A stretch of 64,000 nt of DNA from Epiperipatus broadwayi (GCA_028023455.1 JAQFVV010007247.1:58929-122928); one strand, 5' to 3'; positions 1-12,407 are shown, numbered from the stretch's first letter. A program made the numbers and translations. The notes: a model not told the origin generated them from the sequence alone.

Positions 1-399
1 ATAAAAATATAGCACTTTCTCTGTCATTGGCTATATTTTTAAAAATATAGTTTAGCTAGAACTTTGTTGGTTTTTAAAATATATCAATAGTGATTTTATC
101 ATGTGTTGAAAATTTCCTTTTTTCATAAATTTAGTCACATGACCTTTATTTAGAATATGTAAGATTATAAATGATGGTATATGCAGTGACTGCATTATCT
201 TTCTATATAGTTGTTATAGAATTCTCCATACACATCTTTATATCATGCCTGACTTTTGAAATAGTGTTAGTTTATTTTATTACTAATATCAAAAAGATAT
301 TAGTTCTAAAAATTTTAATCTTTTACAATATATATATATATATTAAATTAAAGATTTTCACAGACTGCAGATATAAATAAAAATATCCAGGTACATCCA

Positions 400-480
400 C
401 TTATAATTTATTGAATATATATAAACCAATGTTTCGACCAGGTCACACTTGTCATCAATTGGGTATCAAATATAAATTAA
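400..480. repeat. Fragment resembling a PLE-associated terminal motif
   Basis: The stretch GTTTCGACCAGGTCACAC (433-450) is close to the reverse-arm motif GTTTCGACTTGGTCACAC at 3373-3390, which sits next to the PLE relic ending near 3116. I read it as a piece of a PLE-linked terminal repeat lying upstream of the + strand PLE. The rest of 1-1000 is AT-rich with no recognisable gene; the 69-codon frame at 171-380 is a low-complexity chance frame. Confidence 0.35.
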
Positions 481-1002
481 TTGTAGAGACATTGGAAATG
501 CTGGTGTATAACAGTAATAAACATTTTGTTAATAGAAAATAAAAATAATAATTATTAATTACGAAGAATTATTTAGATTAACGGTTTTTTTAAAATTCCA
601 AATAGAAGGTAATTTGCATGTATCATGATGTTTGCCGATATAATCTGGGCTTTTAAAGATCTCAATGGCTTCTGTTATCTGACATTGTTGGAGAGAGTCA
701 TATTTGAATCATATTCTTGTATTAGAAAAATCAATACTATGATCTGTATATATAGCATTTACATCTGTAGCCTGTGAAAATCTTTGATTCAGTATAATAA
801 ATCTCTACAGGGAGAAAATGTTTAAACAATTTCGAACATATGTTGGGGTAAAAATCTAAATTACTACGTGATTTGACTCTTCTTTTGACATGTGAAGAAC
901 ATAATGTAATACCCATTTGTTGTAGAGTTTTATTTCACAAGAGAAATTAAAGGATCAATAATATTTTAAATAGAACAAATAAAATTATTTTAACTTTTTT
1001 AA

Positions 1003-1093
1003 TATTTACTAAGACTGTAGCCTCAAGAATTTGCACGTAAAATGCAATAGTAGGGACCTCTACAGATCTTAACCACAAGTTTACATTTAAATA
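1003..1093. repeat. Single arm of a fold-back MITE family
   Basis: About 90 bp beginning TTTACTAAGACTGTAGCC and containing AGTAGGGACCTCTACAG. The same arm appears at 37117-37205 and, as both arms of a complete palindromic element, at 49298-49558. Only one arm is present here, ending just before the + strand PLE relic. Confidence 0.6.
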
Positions 1094-1138
1094 AATTATT
1101 AACTCTTTTATTAAAGAAACTATACAAACTAGATGTAA

Positions 1139-3116
1139 ATGATAAATCATTGTTGGATTTATTATTATATATTAGTAATAGAATACATTATTTATTATGG
1201 GATAATTTTGATTGTATTGCAAATTATAGATCGATTATGGATTCTCAAATTAAAACACCAACACAAAAGAAAATATTACAAGTGCCTATTAAAACACAAT
1301 TACCAAGAATTATATCTCAAAATCAAAAAAACTGTTTATAATGTATCAAAGGAAACACTCTGTATAGACATGATTTCAGTTTTAGAGAAAGGTTTTAATT
1401 TTGCAATAGCACCTTCCAGGATACCTTTTGAAAATAAGTATCTGTTATTGAATCAGCTCTTGACAAAATAGACAAAACTCACAAAAAGTAATATATCAAG
1501 TAAAGAAAGACAAGCTCTTAACAACCCTAAAATCAGATAAGCTATTATCATTTTTCCAGTCAATAAAGGCAATGCTATAGTTATTATGGACTACGATATT
1601 TATAACAATAAAATTCCAGCTTTTCCTAATGATAACATTTATAAAAAATCAAAAAGAGATCAGACTATCTATTTAGAAAAGATAACTAAAGCAATTATTA
1701 ACAAATCTCATAAAAAATAAAATTATTCCTCAAGAAAAATCGTGTTTATCCAAAATTTTATGGACTTTTAAAAATTCACAAAACAGATATCCCCTTCCAT
1801 CCAATAATAAGTGGAATTAGATCTTCCACTCACATTTTATCTAGATATTTATCTGCTATAATAAAACCTACAATTCTATTTATTTAAGTGTATGTTAAAA
1901 ACTCTATAGATTTTATTTCATTAATAAAATATATAAAAATTAATACAAATGATATTTTAGTCAGTTTCGATGTTACTTCTTTATTTACATATGTTCCAGT
2001 TGACTAGGCTTTAAATATAATTTCTAAATGATGCAACTTACCAGACCATATCATTAAATTAAAAAACATTGTCTTTCAAATACTAAATGGATATTATAAA
2101 CAGATCTTTGGTACTCTGATGGGCTCACTAATCTCAGGAGTAATACATGATCTATTTAAGGAATATATAGAAATTCGCACTTTAGAGTCAGTGCCTTTAA
2201 AACCTTTTATTTGGCTCAGATACATAAGTGATATATTTATCATCTGTAAACATGGTAAAGACAACTTACATTATTTTTACACATATAAACAATATACATC
2301 CTAATATTAAATTTACAATGGAAACAGAACTTATGGGGAACTTCATTTTCTTGATGTACTTGTCACCAGAAAAAGGAATAATATTTTATCTTTTTCAATT
2401 TTCAGAAAATCTACATATACTGATAAAATTTAAAATTTTCAACACATTGTCATCCAGTTCAAATATTTTCTATTACAAAACTATTTTCATTAGAGCTATT
2501 AACTTTCTTTCAGATAAATTAAATGTCAAAGATGAAATACATCGCATAAGCAATGTTTTATCAGCTAATAGCTATAATAACAAAATAATATACTGAGCTT
2601 TAATTAAAACCATAAACAACTAAATAAAAAAACAAAAAGAAGAAACAACTACTGGAGTTTGTATTCCTTATACAAAAAGAACTACAGACAATATTGGATT
2701 TATGCTAAAACATTATAATATAAACACTATATATACCACTTACAAAAGTTAATAGCATTTTAACCAAGCCTAAAGACTCAATCCCTCTTGAAGGACATGA
2801 AGTTTATGAAATTTCATGTAACATTTATAAAGTTTTTTGTATAGGTATGAGTAAATGTTATATCGTTGCTAGAAGTGATGAATTAATTAATGCAGCTAAA
2901 AATACTCATCATATCAGCATTAACCCCCCTATGTTAACGATACAGGTCATACTACTGATTTTTTCTTATATGAAAATACTATCCAGATGTGACACTCTCC
3001 AACAATGTCACATAAGAGAAACCAATGAGATCTTAAAAAGGCCAGATTGTATCATTTATAACATATTAAAATATTCGCATATTAGAATCATATTATTTAA
3101 CAAATTTAATGTTTGA
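1139..3116 (+). pseudogene. Penelope-like element ORF remnant (reverse transcriptase plus GIY-YIG endonuclease)
   Basis: Degenerate ORF of a Penelope-like retroelement, broken by many stops and frameshifts. In order: an N-terminal segment with VLEKGFNFAIAPSRIPFEN (1399-1430 region), which matches the conserved block upstream of PLE reverse transcriptases; an RT core with MGSLISGVIHDLF (2119 on), LRYISDIFIICKHG, where YISD stands in the place of the catalytic Y-x-D-D box, and NIHPNIKFTMETE; then, near 2797-3116, a GIY-YIG-like endonuclease segment (EVYEISCN, then CIGMSKCY) followed by RETNEILKRPDCI. This domain order is diagnostic of endonuclease-bearing PLEs. The second catalytic aspartate neighbourhood is altered and no frame exceeds about 120 codons, so it is inactive. 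Family call is from remembered domain patterns, not a search. Confidence 0.8.
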
Positions 3117-3308
3117 CAATTCACATACTATCATATTGTGACTTAAAAAGATTTATTTACATGAAGACTCACTATAAAAAATATTCATGGGAAAATTAAA
3201 TATTACTTTCTCCATTACTTAAATAAACCTAAACTAAACCTGAGGAACATGCTGTCAAATATCTAATTATTTTAAATGCAGCTATGTAGCAAACTGGTTA
3301 CAATATAT

Positions 3309-3477
3309 ATATATAAAATACATATTTTGCGGGTTCATCCGTGTTAAAAACTTTTAATATCAATATACTGATGTTTCGACTTGGTCACACAAGCCATGTG
3401 ACCAAGTCGAAACGTCAGTATATTGATATTAAAAGTTTTTAACACGGATGAACCCGCAAAATATGTATTTTATATAT
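3309..3477. repeat. Near-perfect palindrome of PLE-terminal type
   Basis: Two roughly 80-bp arms (3309-3388 and 3398-3477) are reverse complements with a 9-base loop, ACAAGCCAT. The arms contain CGGGTTCATCCGTGTT and GTTTCGACTTGGTCAC. A single copy of the outer arm recurs at 41296-41350. It follows directly on the 3' end of the + strand PLE, so it is probably a terminal structure of that element or a nested fold-back. Confidence 0.7.
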
Positions 3478-3499
3478 TTAACCCGTGCAAATCTTCGTT

Positions 3500-4120
3500 T
3501 TAACATATATATATAACCCAAACTGCCTAACACTTTACTAGAAACAAATAAAATACAAAACCATAAAACAATACAATACTTGATAAAATCCAAATTTTTT
3601 ACCAAAATCCTTACATGACCAAAGCCTACAAAACTTTAAAAAATTTACCTGAACCTCTAATGGCTCTATTTTATTAGATAATTAACTTTTTTATTTCTAA
3701 AATTTTTACACCAGAAAAATCATCATATAAAATTTGCCACATACTGAAAGAAAATTAATAATATAATCATATAATTACAAACAAATAATAAATAATGCAA
3801 AATAAATAACATACAAATAATATCAAAAAAACAAATACCCACAAAAAAATAAAACAAAATAAAATATGAAATTCACAAAACCATATATTACTACCCAAAA
3901 TATTAAATAGTATATCTAAATAGAAAACCAAAACTGCCTAACACTATACTAATAATAAATAAAATGCAAAATTATAAAACAATACAATACTAGATAAAAT
4001 CCAAAATTTTTATCAAAATCCTTTCACAACCATGGTTTCATCTGCTACAAATAGACCTCAAGTGAAAATCAAACTAAAGGAACAAACATATATATACAAA
4101 CAAAGCTTCCCATAATTCAT
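3500..4120 (-). repeat. PLE terminal repeat (pLTR-like), with truncated 5' end of a further copy
   Basis: Sequence here recurs at about 6690-7100: for example CTGCCACATACTGAAAG-like blocks near 3737 and 6770, and ATACTAATAATAAATAAAATGC near 3948 and 6960. The repeat therefore lies at both ends of the - strand PLE at 4120-6810, and the offset of roughly 3.03 kb (about 2.7 kb without the inserted element) gives the unit length. PLEs are commonly found as partial tandems sharing such repeats. The segment 3500-3740 looks like the start of another, lost copy. Confidence 0.6.
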
Positions 4121-5875
4121 TTTAAACATCATCTCCCCTTAATATCAAAAGATGTCTTCATAAGATGGCTAGCCTCAGATTCAAGAAGTTTTATCATCAA
4201 AATCTCCTTTATTCTTTTTAATTCATTATTTTCATAAAAATTAACCTATGCATTGCTAAACAATATGACTTGTATTCAATTCATGAATATATAAAGCTGA
4301 GTTAAGATACCTATCTTTAACTCTACTTATATGAACCTTAACTCTTTTATTAAGGCTAAACTTACTCTGACCTACCTAAAACTTACCACAACTACACAGA
4401 ATCTTATAAACAATATCAGGAATAGATTTACTATCAATAGATTGCTTTGAGCCATTAAGTAATGAATTCAAATCAGAACCTTTCTTCCATGCAATCTTCA
4501 TTCCTCCTAACAAATGATTATTTGTATAAATCAAATTATATATTAAAGACTTAAATAGTAAAGACTTATACCCATTATCCTTACTGACAAAATTCTTACC
4601 ATTAAAATCATGACTATAAACATTATTATTAAATACATTTCTAATAAAATAATGATTATAACCCAATTCTACATAATCAGCAACAAATTGACCTCTTTGA
4701 ATATCAGCATTATCATTAAAATTATTAAGCATTTTATTCCTACAACAAAAATTCAACAAAGACATTTCTTATGTGTAAAAGGCTGATAACTATCAGACCT
4801 AATCAGATTTCTCAAATTCTTAGGTTTTATAAAATGACTACAAAACAAAACATCATTAACCTTCTCAACAGTTAAATCCAAAAACTTTACTTTACAAAAT
4901 CAAAATTACCACCCTCAATAGTAAACTTAATAGTAGAATCAAAAGCAATCAATCCACATAAAATCTCTTCTAATTTTTTTTTCTGAACCGTGATCAGACA
5001 ATCAACATACATAACAAATAATTTTAAGGAACATGAAAATTTATTAATAACATTACAGTCCAAATAATCAACATAGACAGCACACATCAATGGTAAAATA
5101 ACTTAACCAATAATCCAACCCTCTCTAATCTTATAAAACACATCATTATACATAAAATACATTAAACCCTCTAACAGCAAAAGCAAATCATGAAAAACTT
5201 TAATCTTATCTGCAGAAAAACATTCCAATTTTTTAAAAATTGAAAAAAAAAAACATCAATACTTTTTAATCTATCAACCGATTGATACATATTTTCAATA
5301 TCTAAACTACCAACAACACACTCATCATGCAAAATAAAAATATTTATTTTTAAACAGCTTCAAAAGAAGATGAATCACAGAATTGACCCAATTCTATATA
5401 GCCCTTTAAAAATATTATAAAATTTTTTGATATTTTATCAATAATTCCTCCTATAAAATCAAAAATACATCTGAAAGGAAAATTATTTTTATGAGACTTC
5501 AAATTAAAGAAAACCTTTGGAGCCACATAATCACTAGGATAACAAATTAAATAAGTAGCTCTTTCAAAAACCTTTATATTTTCCATAACTTGCATAATTT
5601 TAACCAATTTATATTTTTTTTTACCAGGATCAGAATTTAAATTAGCATCCTTTCCATTATTTAATTCTAAAGAAACTTTACTTTTAAAATCAATATTATT
5701 TAACAATACAATCTGGTCACTCTTATTTTTTTTCAACAAGATAACATCATTGACTTTCAATCATTTTTTAACAATACTAATTTCCTTAGGGGCAAAACAA
5801 TTTTTTTTCTTTTAATTAAGTAATTGACTATTCAAAATAACCTGTAAAGACACTTTATTTTTATCAGAAATATTA

Positions 5876-6204
5876 AGCCAATAAACATTACATGACCATG
5901 ACTATATAAGCTAATGGGCTTGGATTAAAAACATTAAAGTGTTTCAATTTAAGACTCATAGTTTTGTAGTTAAATGGAGATAAAAGGTGGTTGCTGGAGG
6001 GTTGCATTAGATCCTAAGATCTAGGTGCAGTGCTCTCAGATCCAAGACTCCTCACTGATGAAGGCCATAAGCCAGAAACTAGTCTGGAGATATTGGATGA
6101 GTAGGCACTAGATGGGGATTTTATGCACAAGCCTTCTGGCATCCATCAATTACTCTAGCTTGTTGTGTGTGGCAATATATATAATGAGTTTTGCTTGTTT
6201 TAAC
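5876..6204 (+). mobile_element. Hammerhead family 1 element, 329 bp, inserted in a PLE
   Basis: A 329-bp insertion flanked by a perfect 13-bp target-site duplication, ATCAGAAATATTA, at 5863-5875 and 6205-6217. It splits the reading frame of the - strand PLE, so it arrived later. It starts AGCCAATAAACAT and ends TTTTGCTTGTTTTAA, and carries a hammerhead ribozyme motif at 6040-6098 in its middle. There is no ORF and no terminal inverted repeat; the long target duplication indicates insertion by target-primed reverse transcription. Related copies: 28950-29325, 29797-30245, 34345-34599, 43743-43985 and 45104-45309. Confidence 0.8.
6040..6098 (+). ncRNA. Hammerhead ribozyme motif, type I, family 1
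   Basis: Core CTGATGA at 6055-6061, stem II GGC/GCC with loop CATAA, then GAAAC (6075-6079), a palindromic stem III ACTAGT (6078-6083) and cleavage-site base C6084. Stem I: outer ATCCAA (6040-6045) with TTGGAT (6093-6098) is perfect, inner CCTCA pairs with TGGAG less well. The first stem II apposition is A-A rather than the usual G-C, so activity may be reduced. Confidence 0.7.
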
Positions 6205-6829
6205 ATCAGAAATATTACTACTACCTTCAATAGCAGAAATAAAATCAAAAACTAAACTTTTATTAGCAAAAGGAACAAAACCAGGACCCTTAGTTAAAAT
6301 AGCCAAATCAGATAAATTTAAAACACAATTTGACACATTTAAAACTGATGAAGCATCAGGCTATTTTTATAATACCCAAATCTAAACTCTTTTTGTTTCA
6401 CAAAATTTTTATTTCCAGACTTTATAACCAACCAATCAATTTTTTTAAAATACTTATTACTATAAGTGATTTCACATTTACTCCTAAACCATTTTAAAAA
6501 AGAATTCAAAACTGAATAATTAAAATTACTTTTAAAATCCAACCCTCTACTAATAATTTTAAACCTATCAATTATATTAGATAAACTACCCATAATTTAC
6601 ATAATAAATTGTTTAAGAATGAATCTTTTAAAATTTAAAATAAAATTACAATTAGAAAATAATACCAATTTCCTATCCAAACTAATATTACATGAATTAG
6701 GAAAAACATTACAAAACCTACAAGACTTAAGAAAATTTACCTGAGCCTTAAAAATTATCATATAAAATCTGCCACATACTGAAAGAAAATTAATAATATA
6801 ATCATACAATTACTAACAAATAATTAATA

Positions 6830-7100
6830 ATAAACAAATAATATCAAAAAACAAATACCCACAAAAAAAATAAAGTGACATGAAATTCACAAAACCATAT
6901 AACACTATCTAAACATTAAATAGCATGTCTAAATAGAAAACCAAAACTGTCTAACATTATACTAATAATAAATAAAATGCAAAACCCTAAAACAATACAA
7001 TATTAGATAAAATCCAAGATTTTTACCATAATCCTTACACGACCATGGTTTCATCTACTACAAATAGATCTTCTTAAATGAAAATCAAACTAAAGGAACA
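6830..7100 (-). repeat. PLE terminal repeat between two tandem copies
   Basis: Second copy of the repeat described at 3500-4120, lying between the 3' end of the PLE at 7100-8044 and the 5' end of the PLE at 4120-6810. This is the head-to-tail arrangement expected of PLEs that share a terminal repeat. Confidence 0.55.
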
Positions 7101-8044
7101 AACATATATATACCTTCCCATAATTAATTTCAAACACCACCTTCCCTTAATATCAAAAGATGTCTTCATAAGATTGCTAGCCTCAGATTCAAGAAGTTTT
7201 ATCATCAAAGTCTTCTTTATTTTTAATTCATTTTTTCATAAAAAATAACATGCATTGCTAAACAATATTCTATGACCTGTATTCAATTCATAAATATATA
7301 AACCTGAGTTAAGATACCTATGTTTAACTCTACTTATATAAACCTTAACCTTTTCATTAAGGCTAAACTTACTCTGACCTACATAAAACTTACCACAACT
7401 ACACAGAATTTTATAAAAAATGCTAGGAATAGACCTACTATCAATAGACTGCTTTAAATCATTAGTAACAAATTCAAATTAGAACCTTTCTGCCATGCAA
7501 CCTTCATTGCTCATAACAAGTGACTATTCTTATAAACCAAATTACATATTGAAGACTTAAATGGTAAAGACATATACTCATTATCCTCATCAACAATATT
7601 CTTACCATTAAAATCATGACTATAAACATTATTATTAATTATATTTCTAATAAAATCATGATTATAATCCAATTCTACATAATCAGCAGCGAACTGATAT
7701 CTTTGAATGTCAGCATTATCATTAAAATTATTAAATCTTCTATTCCTACAACTAAAATTCAACAAAGACATGTTTTTTATCTGTAAAAGGCTGATAACTA
7801 TTAGGTCTAATCATATTTCTCATATTCTTAGGTTTCATAAACTTACTACAAAACAAAACATTAACCTTCTCAACACTTAAATCCAAAAAGTTTAACTTTG
7901 CAAAATCAAAACTATCACCCTCAATAGTAAACTTAATACTAGAATCAAAATCATTCAATCCACATAAAAACTACTCTAATTTTTCTTTATGAATAACAAA
8001 CAATCATCAACATACCTAACAAATAACATTAAAGAACATGAAAA
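7100..8044 (-). pseudogene. Penelope-like element, C-terminal part, second - strand copy
   Basis: Closely related to the previous - strand copy: MSLLNFSCRNRRFNNFNDNA (7771 down) matches MSLLNFCCRNKMLNNFNDNA (4765 down), and upstream DSSIKFTIEGDSFDF (about 7940) matches the same block at 4920. The GIY-YIG endonuclease region follows toward 7330. The copy is cut at about 8044, where the sequence switches to the + strand orientation of the same element. Confidence 0.75.
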
Positions 8045-8045
8045 C

Positions 8046-8930
8046 TGAGGTTTTACAGAAGGAACTGTGGATAAAATATCAAAAAATTTTATAAGATTTT
8101 TTAAGGGCTATATACAATTGGATCAGTTTTGTGTTTCTTCTTTTGAAGCTGTTAAAAAAATAAATGGTTTTGTTTTGGATGATGAGTATTTTTTATAGTT
8201 TAGATATTGAAAATATGTATTACTCGGTTGATAGATTAAAAATTGGAATGTTTTTCTGCAGACAAGATTAAGTTTTTTTCTGATTTGCTTTTGTCTGTTA
8301 GAGGATTCAATGTATTTTATGTGTAATGCTATGTTTTATAAGATTAGAGAAGGTTGGGTTATTGGTTGGGTTATTTCTCCATTGATGTGTGCTATCTATA
8401 TTGATCAGTTGGAGTGTAGTGTTATTAATCAGTTTTCATGTTCTTTAAAATTATTTGTTAAGTATGTTGATAATTTTTTGTTTGTTATTCAGAAAGAAAA
8501 ATTGGATGAGTTTTTGTGTGGATTGAAAATGCTTTTGATTCTAATATTAAGCTTACTATTGAGGGTGGTAGTTTTGATTTTATAAAATTAAAGGTTTGGA
8601 TTTAAGTGTTGAGAAGGTTAATGATGTTTTATTTTGTAGTCATTTTATAAAATGTAAGAATTTGGGGAATATGATTAGGTCTCATAGTTATCAGTCTTTT
8701 ATGCATAAAAAAATGTCTTTGTTGAATTTTTGTTGTAGGAATAGAAGGCTTAATAATTTTAATGATAATGCTGATATTCAAAGAGGTCAATTTGCTGCTG
8801 ATTATGTAGAATTGTGTTATAATTATGATTTTATTAGAAATGTTGTATTTAATAATGTTTATAGTTGTGATGTTAATGGTAAGAATTTTGCTGGTAAGGA
8901 TAATGTTGTAATTTAAATTCGTAAATACTT
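8046..8930 (+). pseudogene. Penelope-like element, RT fragment in inverted orientation
   Basis: Same PLE family, opposite strand. It covers the part equivalent to 5455 down to about 4580 of the - strand copy. Visible blocks: WVIGWVISPLMCAIYIDQLE (8352-8411), the RT palm motif KYVDNFLFVI (8461 on; the second catalytic Asp is Asn) and MSLLNFCCRNRRLNNFNDNA (8713 on). Several frameshifts. Together with 7100-8044 it makes a head-to-head junction at about 8045 within one element, so an inversion or an inverted second insertion took place. Confidence 0.75.
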
Positions 8931-9042
8931 TTTAAAATATACTTAAATTTAATTTCAATTATATATTTTTGATATAAATTTCAAACTTTTACTCCAACAT
9001 ACCTTTCTAAAAATATGACTAAAGTCGTGAAAAAGATAAATA

Positions 9043-9085
9043 ATCTCCAATATCTTCATGCTGAACCAGTACATATCAGTTGACC
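9043..9085 (-). ncRNA. Degenerate hammerhead motif, family 3
   Basis: On the - strand CAACTGATATGTACTGG, then a stem II GTACTG/CAGCAT, then GAAG and ATATTGGAGATT. The layout matches the intact family 3 copies at 50606 and 51075, but core positions 8-9 (GA to AT) and the GAAA box are altered, so it should be inactive. Confidence 0.4.
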
Positions 9086-9119
9086 CAAATCACAATATCT
9101 TACACATATTTTTATCATT

Positions 9120-10735
9120 TCTTTAACCTTATATTGATAGCAAATTACTATAACATTAGCACAAACTACTTTTATCTAAATATATTAATTATTCCCATCA
9201 ATTATTTTTTAAACTAAAGATTATCTCTAGCCAAATATACACTTTAAATCTCAATTAAAGAGTAGTATGTCTCTGAGGTTATAGATGTATCAACACCTAA
9301 GTTTTTTTGCCCATGTTAAAAGTTTTGATAATTCTCATTACACTACTCTCACACAAGACAGAAACTGCTTTCTATCCATTTTTCTATCCTATGGAAGGAT
9401 ATACAATTAATTACACTGTAATATATATTTAAATTTTTTTGTTTTTATCATTTATTTTTCACCTTGTTCAAACCTATTACAACCATTCATCAACCTTGAA
9501 ATTAGACCAATCTCTCTTACTATGGCTTTACTTGCTTACTAGAAAGAGAATTTGTTGAAGCATATACTTTACTTACATTTAGTATATTATAGATTTTTTT
9601 CAAACACTATAAAGAAATTTTATCAAAGATATTCTTCAAATATTTATGTATTTTTATAGAAATATGTAACTCCATTTTTTGCAATTGCAAATTCATCACG
9701 TAATTTTACTAAAATATGTCAATATCCCAAATTATTTGTAATATTTTTTGTCTTTCATTCAAATAGAAAAATATATGAATATATAGAAGATAGGTAAGTA
9801 TATTGATATAGAAAAAGAGAAAGATAGAGAAATAGTAGATAGATAAGTTGGAAAGTAAATAGATATATTAATTATTTAAGCAACTTTTAAATAGTAACTG
9901 TATGATGAAGTTTTTTCTAACACTCTCTTAAAGAAATAATACATACACGTATGTATTTATGAATATTGCAGATTAACACGTTATAGAGATTCCTAGTAGC
10001 CACGATGCTTGTTAAGTTTAGAAAGGAAGAGATCAAAGAAAAATCTTTTTAACGATATCCAAACTTATTATACATTTATCAGCTTAAGTTTGATATATAC
10101 GCACATGCAGACACGGTTAATTAATTGTGTGCATATATAAATGAGTTTATGTGAAAGGTTAATTTTTTTAGATATTAATTAATCAATAAAATATGATACT
10201 TTAACTTTTTAATAAGAAAATCGTAGATTAAGTTCACTTTTAAAATATTTTTAGATATAAAACTGTTTTATAAATAAATCAATTATTTTATATAGCGCGA
10301 TGTTATAAACTGTAATAAACAGCATTAAGCTGTTGCACATGCGCGTTGCAGATTTTAACTATAAATGACTGAATACTAACACTTCAAACACATGATAAAG
10401 TCTTTGGGAAATTTATAAGTTAAAAAATTATTTTTGATATAAATCTGTTTTTATAATTTTGGCTTAAATTTACTATAAAAAATTAGAAATTTGTTCGCAA
10501 TACTATTTTAGTGAAAAATATTTTGCAAAACAAGATTAATTAATAACCCATTAATCAAATTGTTTTAGCTTCAAAATAAAGGTTTAAGTCATTCTTGGTG
10601 CAATTTTAAAAATAGTAAAATTTTGAATGCATAAGTCATTTTCTAGTCAGTTATTATATATTTTGATTTTGATTAATCAAGCCAGTCATATGATTTTATT
10701 CATTATTTACAGTAAGGTTTATAAAAAAGAGAAAA
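9120..10735. other. AT-rich stretch without recognised genes
   Basis: I see no coding frame, tRNA or repeat that I can name. GATA-like and TAGA-rich simple sequence occurs at 9780-9860. Confidence 0.5.
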
Positions 10736-10741
10736 TCCTGA

Positions 10742-10885
10742 TGTAGTGCAGTCAGATTACTGACCCGCTCCATAGGTGAAGGATGTAGTAACCGTCTTTA
10801 GATATAAAGGCCAACTGAGAATAATAAAGAGTGCCTAGTCATCTTTTCTGTCTCTTTTCCTTCTTAAGTCATTTAAGTTATTACA
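10742..10885 (+). other. Possible solo-LTR or promoter-like segment
   Basis: A slightly more GC-rich stretch beginning TGTAGTGCAGTC and ending TTATTACA, with GATATAAAGG (10801 region) followed by AATAAAGAGTGCC and a pyrimidine tract. TG...CA ends, a TATA-like box and an AATAAA signal in this order are LTR-like, but no target duplication or primer site is evident. Weak call. Confidence 0.25.
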
Positions 10886-10889
10886 GAGC

Positions 10890-12400
10890 TTAGTCAATGT
10901 GAGCCACTCATACCATTACATATCTCCTTATATTAACAGTAACAATGAGATTGGAGATTAGTACAACAACACTTACATTCTTGAATTTTGGGCAAAGAAT
11001 TTCTGACTCCATCTTACTTTTTCTTTTTTTTTAACTCAAACCCTCAATAATTAAGAAAGCAATGACAAGGATAGATTTTGTAAGCTGGCAATCCTCAGTT
11101 GTGTTCTTTAATCATTATTGAGTGAGTTTCAAACTGTATTTTAGTGAGAGAGTTTTGATTGACAAAGATTTATATTTAGACAGCTCAAAGGATATTTCTG
11201 TCTACCATGCAAGTGGATAGGTCTAGAAAATTTTGCATAAAAAGGCCTGTCTCACACAATATGATTAAGTTGTCATATCTGAAGGGTTATTCATTAAAGT
11301 GGTAGAAATAATACTATAATATTAATAGTAGTAATAAAAGAGGAAGCTGTGGTAGGAATAAAGTAATTATCATCTTTTTTAAAAAAAAAATATAGCTACA
11401 TGAAATGTGAAAACTTTATTTGGTACAAAGTTTTCAAGACCAAAATAGAAGACTGGACTAATAAATAAGGAGATATCAAGATTTAAAATTGATATAGCTA
11501 CTCTTAATGAAACATGTCTCTCAGAGGTAGAAAATTTGATAGATATGTGAATGCAAGTTGTTTTGAAAATGTAGATCAATCAGTGAAAGAGGATGCATAG
11601 TAATGGGAAGTCTAATTTAGTATCTTTTATTGTTGGAATTCATCATTGTATAAAGATCTTAAAACTTGCCTTGCACAATGTTACTAGTGTTCATTTTATT
11701 AGTGCTGTAACATTTTCCATTTTTCTAGGCCTCTATACACTAATATAAACTGCGTGCGAGTTGATCAAGTTATGTCGAAAAGAAGAAAGTTGTATTTCTA
11801 TTTCTAAAAACATAACTATATTTCCTGATCAAACTCGGCCTATTAATTGTTGCGAATTATGCTATTGACGAAATCAGCTTTTAATTTATTTAATATGGGC
11901 ACCAGGACCTTTTATTCTAAAAAGTCCGCTGAAATAGTCAAATAACGTCTCACGAATAAAAAAAGAAAAATACTTTTAAACTAATCGGTATTACATCATA
12001 CCGTAACGAGAATTATTTTTTTAAGATTATTATTCCTGGGCTTATTGAAACATATTGGCAAAGGTAAATTATATTTTAAATCTTATTAAACTAATAATAA
12101 ATTTAATAATAAAAAATAATAACTATTATTAATAACGCACAAATGAAAATTGATATTAGAAATTTTTTTTTATTATAACAGATTAAAAATCTGTTTAAGT
12201 TAAAATGAGAATTTCTAATCAAGTAAATTAGAGAGAACACATATTAATTCAAACATGACGCAATCAATAAAATAAAATAATTAATTAAAAAGTTCTGGTA
12301 TAAACAAAAGTCTCTTGTACAGAAAAAATGAAAGTCTCTATCGGGATTATTTTAAGACTTGTTTGCAAACGCTTAATTTTGTCACAATCAGGAATAAGTA
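10890..12400. other. AT-rich stretch without recognised genes
   Basis: The only long frame (11379-11579, - strand) has no family features. A short inverted motif GAGTTGATCAA (11759 on) and TTCCTGATCAAACTC (11821 on) is present. Confidence 0.45.
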
Positions 12401-12407
12401 GTCTTAC

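Larger units (their letters stand above)
4120..6810 (-). pseudogene. Penelope-like element ORF remnant, interrupted by a hammerhead element
   Basis: Read on the - strand from 6810: an N-terminal part (MYDYIINFLSV, 6809 down), then LNLSDLAILTKGPGFVPFAN (6320 region), the PLE N-terminal block; then after the 5876-6204 insertion LLKKNKSDQIVLLNN and KVFFNLKSHKNNFPFR (5760-5470), typical PLE RT motifs; the RT catalytic region at 5090-4890 is degraded (MYVDCLIT in place of Y-V-D-D). The C-terminus 4765-4376 ends DIVYKILCSCGKF then a stop where the family has tyrosine, followed in frame by VGQSKFSLNKRV, the GIY-YIG endonuclease. A single TAT to TAG change explains that stop. Same family as the copies at 7100-8044 and 8046-8930, different from the + strand copy at 1139. 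Confidence 0.8.

Noticed and set aside
433-470. Hammerhead-like word TTGATGACAAG...GTCGAAACATTGG on the - strand
   Set aside because: There is no stem III and stem II does not close next to GAAA.
3360-3430. Possible hammerhead at the palindrome tip (CTGATG ... GTCGAAACGTC)
   Set aside because: The core lacks the final A, and the match to CTGATG and the flanking pairing follow automatically from the palindrome, so they are not independent evidence.
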